A DNA stretch of 64,000 nucleotides from NCBI RefSeq assembly GCF_964340395.1, contig NC_135560.1, forward strand, positions 9,325,098-9,389,097, given 5' to 3'. How positions within the stretch are numbered: position 1 is the first letter of the stretch; each line of letters begins with the position of its first letter. Under the pieces are notes generated by a model. It ran no database searches and was not told the DNA's origin. It saw only the letters and a program-made list of their open reading frames with translations. The DNA is from Glandiceps talaboti (taxonomy: Eukaryota; Hemichordata; Enteropneusta; Spengelidae). Shown here in pieces: positions 61,622-64,000 of this stretch. Made by a program: the position numbers and the translations under genes.

Positions 61622-61685
61622 TTACTCTAAATCAAAAGTGAGATAACTAGTGACACACTTTATTATGTAACGAGTATTTTATTTT

Positions 61686-61711
61686 TAATAATAATAATAA
61701 TAATAATAATT
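61686..61711. repeat. (AAT)n microsatellite
   Basis: About eight AAT triplets. Confidence 0.95.
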
Positions 61712-63928
61712 GTTGTTTGTTCAAAACAAATTTTGAAATTTGTAGAATATTTTGCAGCAGAGAAAAATGTATCCGTATACAAACTTATTTATGAAAAATT
61801 ACAGAAAACTCTTTTCAAGTTTGATTTAAATTTCAAGCACACTGGAACCAGTGATGTAAATATTTGTTGTTGTGACACAGAGTGAAATGTGATCAGTGTT
61901 TTGCTCAGGATGGTTAAAATATTAGGTAAAATCTGCTTTCTCATTCTGCCAGGGTTCCACACCAGTATAGAGAATTTGTTGAGAGTGGTAAATAAGTTAA
62001 AACTGTTTGAGTCCCCAGCCTTCTTTACTGGGTTTCACCAAAGAGATTTTACTGAGGGACAGTATTAGAAGTTAAAATACACCTGAGTTGTGTACCTGTC
62101 ATTGGAGACACCCAAGTCAAATTGACAGCAACTGTATTGTATACTGTATAATGTAATGAATGATGTCAGTTCTTTCGTAATTCCGGTCTCCACTGAGCTT
62201 TTCATTACATGTACTGAAAATGAAAGCAACAAAATGGTAACCAGATATACAGTAGAGTGGAGTTTGACGCAACCCAGATATGTTTTGTGGAGTTCATCAT
62301 TTTCCAGGTCACGCTGCTAAAATAAGGCACAGACTTTGACAGCTGATCACCACTCCTACCCCCTAAAGAACTTTATATAATCATTGGTTTCAATGATCCC
62401 AGTGACCCTTTTCAGCATTAACTGCCTAAAGTTTTTACAAAAATATGATCATCTGGTTCGAAAAGTTAAGATACACCATTTAGAAGAGTAGTATGATTGT
62501 GATGAACTTGATCATTGAGCGTATACTTTACTTTACATGTAATCATTCAAAAAACGTGCAGAACACTTCAGAAACACATGCAGGTCCACGTGAATCCAAG
62601 TGGTTTTTCTCTATCATTGTTATTTGTCAAAACAATGGCTCTGAAATATGAACACTCTGGGTATTCCTTTTGTACAGGCTGTGGCAGACAAACAGTGTCT
62701 GGGCACATGTTAACAGAACTTTTCCTCTGTAGCAATGATTTCAACAACTTTTATTTTCGTATGTCTTTCTGGAAGGAATATGTTGTTATTAAATTGGTGA
62801 CAAAACAGTGGTAACTGTATGAAGGGGAGGCTCACAGAGGCTCAAGGAGAGATTATACATTGAAGCAATTGTTATTATAACCATATGTAAATTTATGTAG
62901 ATTAGACAAAATAATAGACCAATAGGAACACATGGATTGCAGTGTGTCTGCTATCAGGCCAAAGTTTGTGTACTGGAAACCACATTGCTAAACATGCCTC
63001 TTCAGAGATAAATGTATGCACACTTTAATGGAAACAGAAATACAGCTGTAACATATGGTAATCTGGTCGGACACATGTTTAGCATGTGATTCCCTAGCTG
63101 CCCAGTTTCCAGCACAATATAACGAGTGATCGAAACTAAATTGCAAAGTTTATGCATAGCTATGCTTCTCTGCTGGTTGAGTTTTGAAGGCTGATCATCA
63201 GTTGGCTTTCAGTAAAACCTAGGAAGCAACAGATTTTGCGTAACTGAGCCATAAAGCAGATATTTCAAGTTCTCAGCAAGATATTTTGTATCTACAGCAA
63301 TATTCAAAATGATTTTGAAGTCTGTTTTCTGTGTTCCTATGCCTAGGCAGTCAACGGTAAGGAAATGTTTTTTTTTTCTATTCCCGAATGTTCATGCAGT
63401 AAGGATGTGTTCAAAAAGCCAGTTTAAATCACAGTTCTCTGTCGAATAACTTTACATGTCAAGACAACCGCAGAGTGGTTGCCATTATATTTGAAAACTG
63501 TGTACTTTTGAGTACTGAGAGAAGGTGTTGTTTGTTGACAGAATGAGTGCAATTATTTTAACAGACTAAGTTGTTTGTTAGTCTGTCAGATCTGTCTGAC
63601 TTTAAGTTGAAGGGAAGGTCAGACTATTTTGACAGACACAGTGTTGGAAGATGAGCAACCGTTTATTGTTTGTTAGTGGTAAAGGATGTTGTTGTCTAGA
63701 TGGTACCTGCAGTAGTGAATCATTATCTTGAGATTTTATGCCAAGGATAATACTAGACTGATACTGTTGTTGAAACTTTCTATTAGTCAGATGTAATTCT
63801 CTTTTAATTACTTAAACTTTTAGTCTATAATGATGGATTTTATGTTTGGTAATTGTCATTTTCACTTTTTATGCATACAGTACTTTGTTTTGAGGTGCCA
63901 TACTGTGTTTCTGTTTAAACTCAAGTTT
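61712..63928. other. Non-coding DNA, no gene called
   Basis: A 99-codon frame at 62515-62814 (+) has no motif or splice support. A possible small exon (acceptor ATCTACAG near 63298, donor ACG|GTAAGG near 63358) is too weak to call. Confidence 0.4.
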
Positions 63929-63989
63929 ATGAATTTGTTACCTCCTTTGGTTCTGCTACTGTCAGTGGATTTGGCCATACTACCTGTGG
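63929..63989 (+). CDS. Candidate exon end with signal-peptide-like start (partial, runs off window)
   Basis: From ATG at 63929 the frame reads MNLLPPLVLLLSVDLAILPV plus one base, ending at a strong donor GTGG|GTAAGT in phase 1. A short N-terminal stretch with a leucine-rich hydrophobic core followed by a phase-1 intron is the classic layout of a secreted or membrane protein's first exon (established). Against this, the ATG context is poor (T at -3). The frame is also open back to 63824, and acceptors at 63880 (CATACAG) and 63965 (ACTGTCAG) could make it an internal exon. The protein is not identifiable. Confidence 0.3.
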
Positions 63990-64000
63990 GTAAGTCTCAT

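Noticed and set aside
63298-63358. Possible exon ending ACG|GTAAGG
   Set aside because: Open in only one frame for 19 codons, with no motif; weaker than the neighbouring 63.9-kb candidate.

Overview
This is a piece of a large, AT-rich, intron- and repeat-dominated animal genome. I see no operons, no dense coding and no bacterial, viral or plastid features. Metazoan signs are GT-AG splice signals in T-rich context, a tRNA-headed SINE, short inverted-repeat transposons (MITEs) with target-site duplications, and very abundant simple repeats. The SINE tail type and the mix of MITEs suggest a marine invertebrate (hemichordate, lancelet or mollusc-like). That is an impression and not a determination.

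Coding content is minimal. The best gene model is on the + strand. A CRE (TGACGTCA) lies just upstream of a TATA-like box at 22414-22433, followed by a locally CpG-richer first exon (ATG at 22529, donor at 22631|22632). A possible second exon of 44 bases lies 18 kb downstream (40820-40863). Joined, the two stay in frame and give a short stretch that reads like part of a WD40 propeller blade (inference). A second possible exon end, with a signal-peptide-like start, sits at the very end (63929-63989). No other convincing coding sequence was found. Nearly all longer open frames are products of tandem repeats whose unit is a multiple of 3 or of a dinucleotide or tetranucleotide.

Layout. 1-22.4 kb: intergenic DNA with MITEs at 3.9, 6.5, 8.6, 16.8 and 17.3 kb, a LINE-like 3' tail at 9.5 kb, minisatellites at 7.4, 12.5-13.4, 17.5-18.0 and 18.5 kb, a SINE at 20.0 kb and long GT/TCTG/CT tracts. 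22.4-40.8 kb: candidate promoter, exon 1 and intron 1, the latter carrying large microsatellites (23.4, 24.3, 31.8 kb), a minisatellite (28.4 kb) and several inverted-repeat elements (29.9, 30.5, 32.0, 32.3, 35.5 kb). 40.8-64 kb: candidate exon 2, a minisatellite split by a Tourist/Harbinger-like insertion (41.1-41.5 kb), more MITEs (44.1, 45.4, 48.4, 55.8, 58.6, 60.8 kb), a perfect RFX X-box palindrome (43.9 kb), a 27-bp minisatellite (54.7-55.4 kb), a 2-kb AT-rich satellite with higher-order structure (56.4-58.5 kb) and a near-perfect long palindrome (61.5 kb).

The most informative signal is the set of short non-autonomous DNA transposons. Several can be delimited to the base from the sequence alone. 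Three different elements have termini beginning TAG(T/C)CT and 9-bp target duplications (MULE-like). One is flanked by TTAA (piggyBac-like), and one by TAA inside a minisatellite whose empty-site sequence can be read from neighbouring repeat units (PIF/Harbinger-like). One family of about 100 bp and another of 360-430 bp are each present three times. Stretches between listed features were read on both strands and hold nothing I can support as a gene or element.
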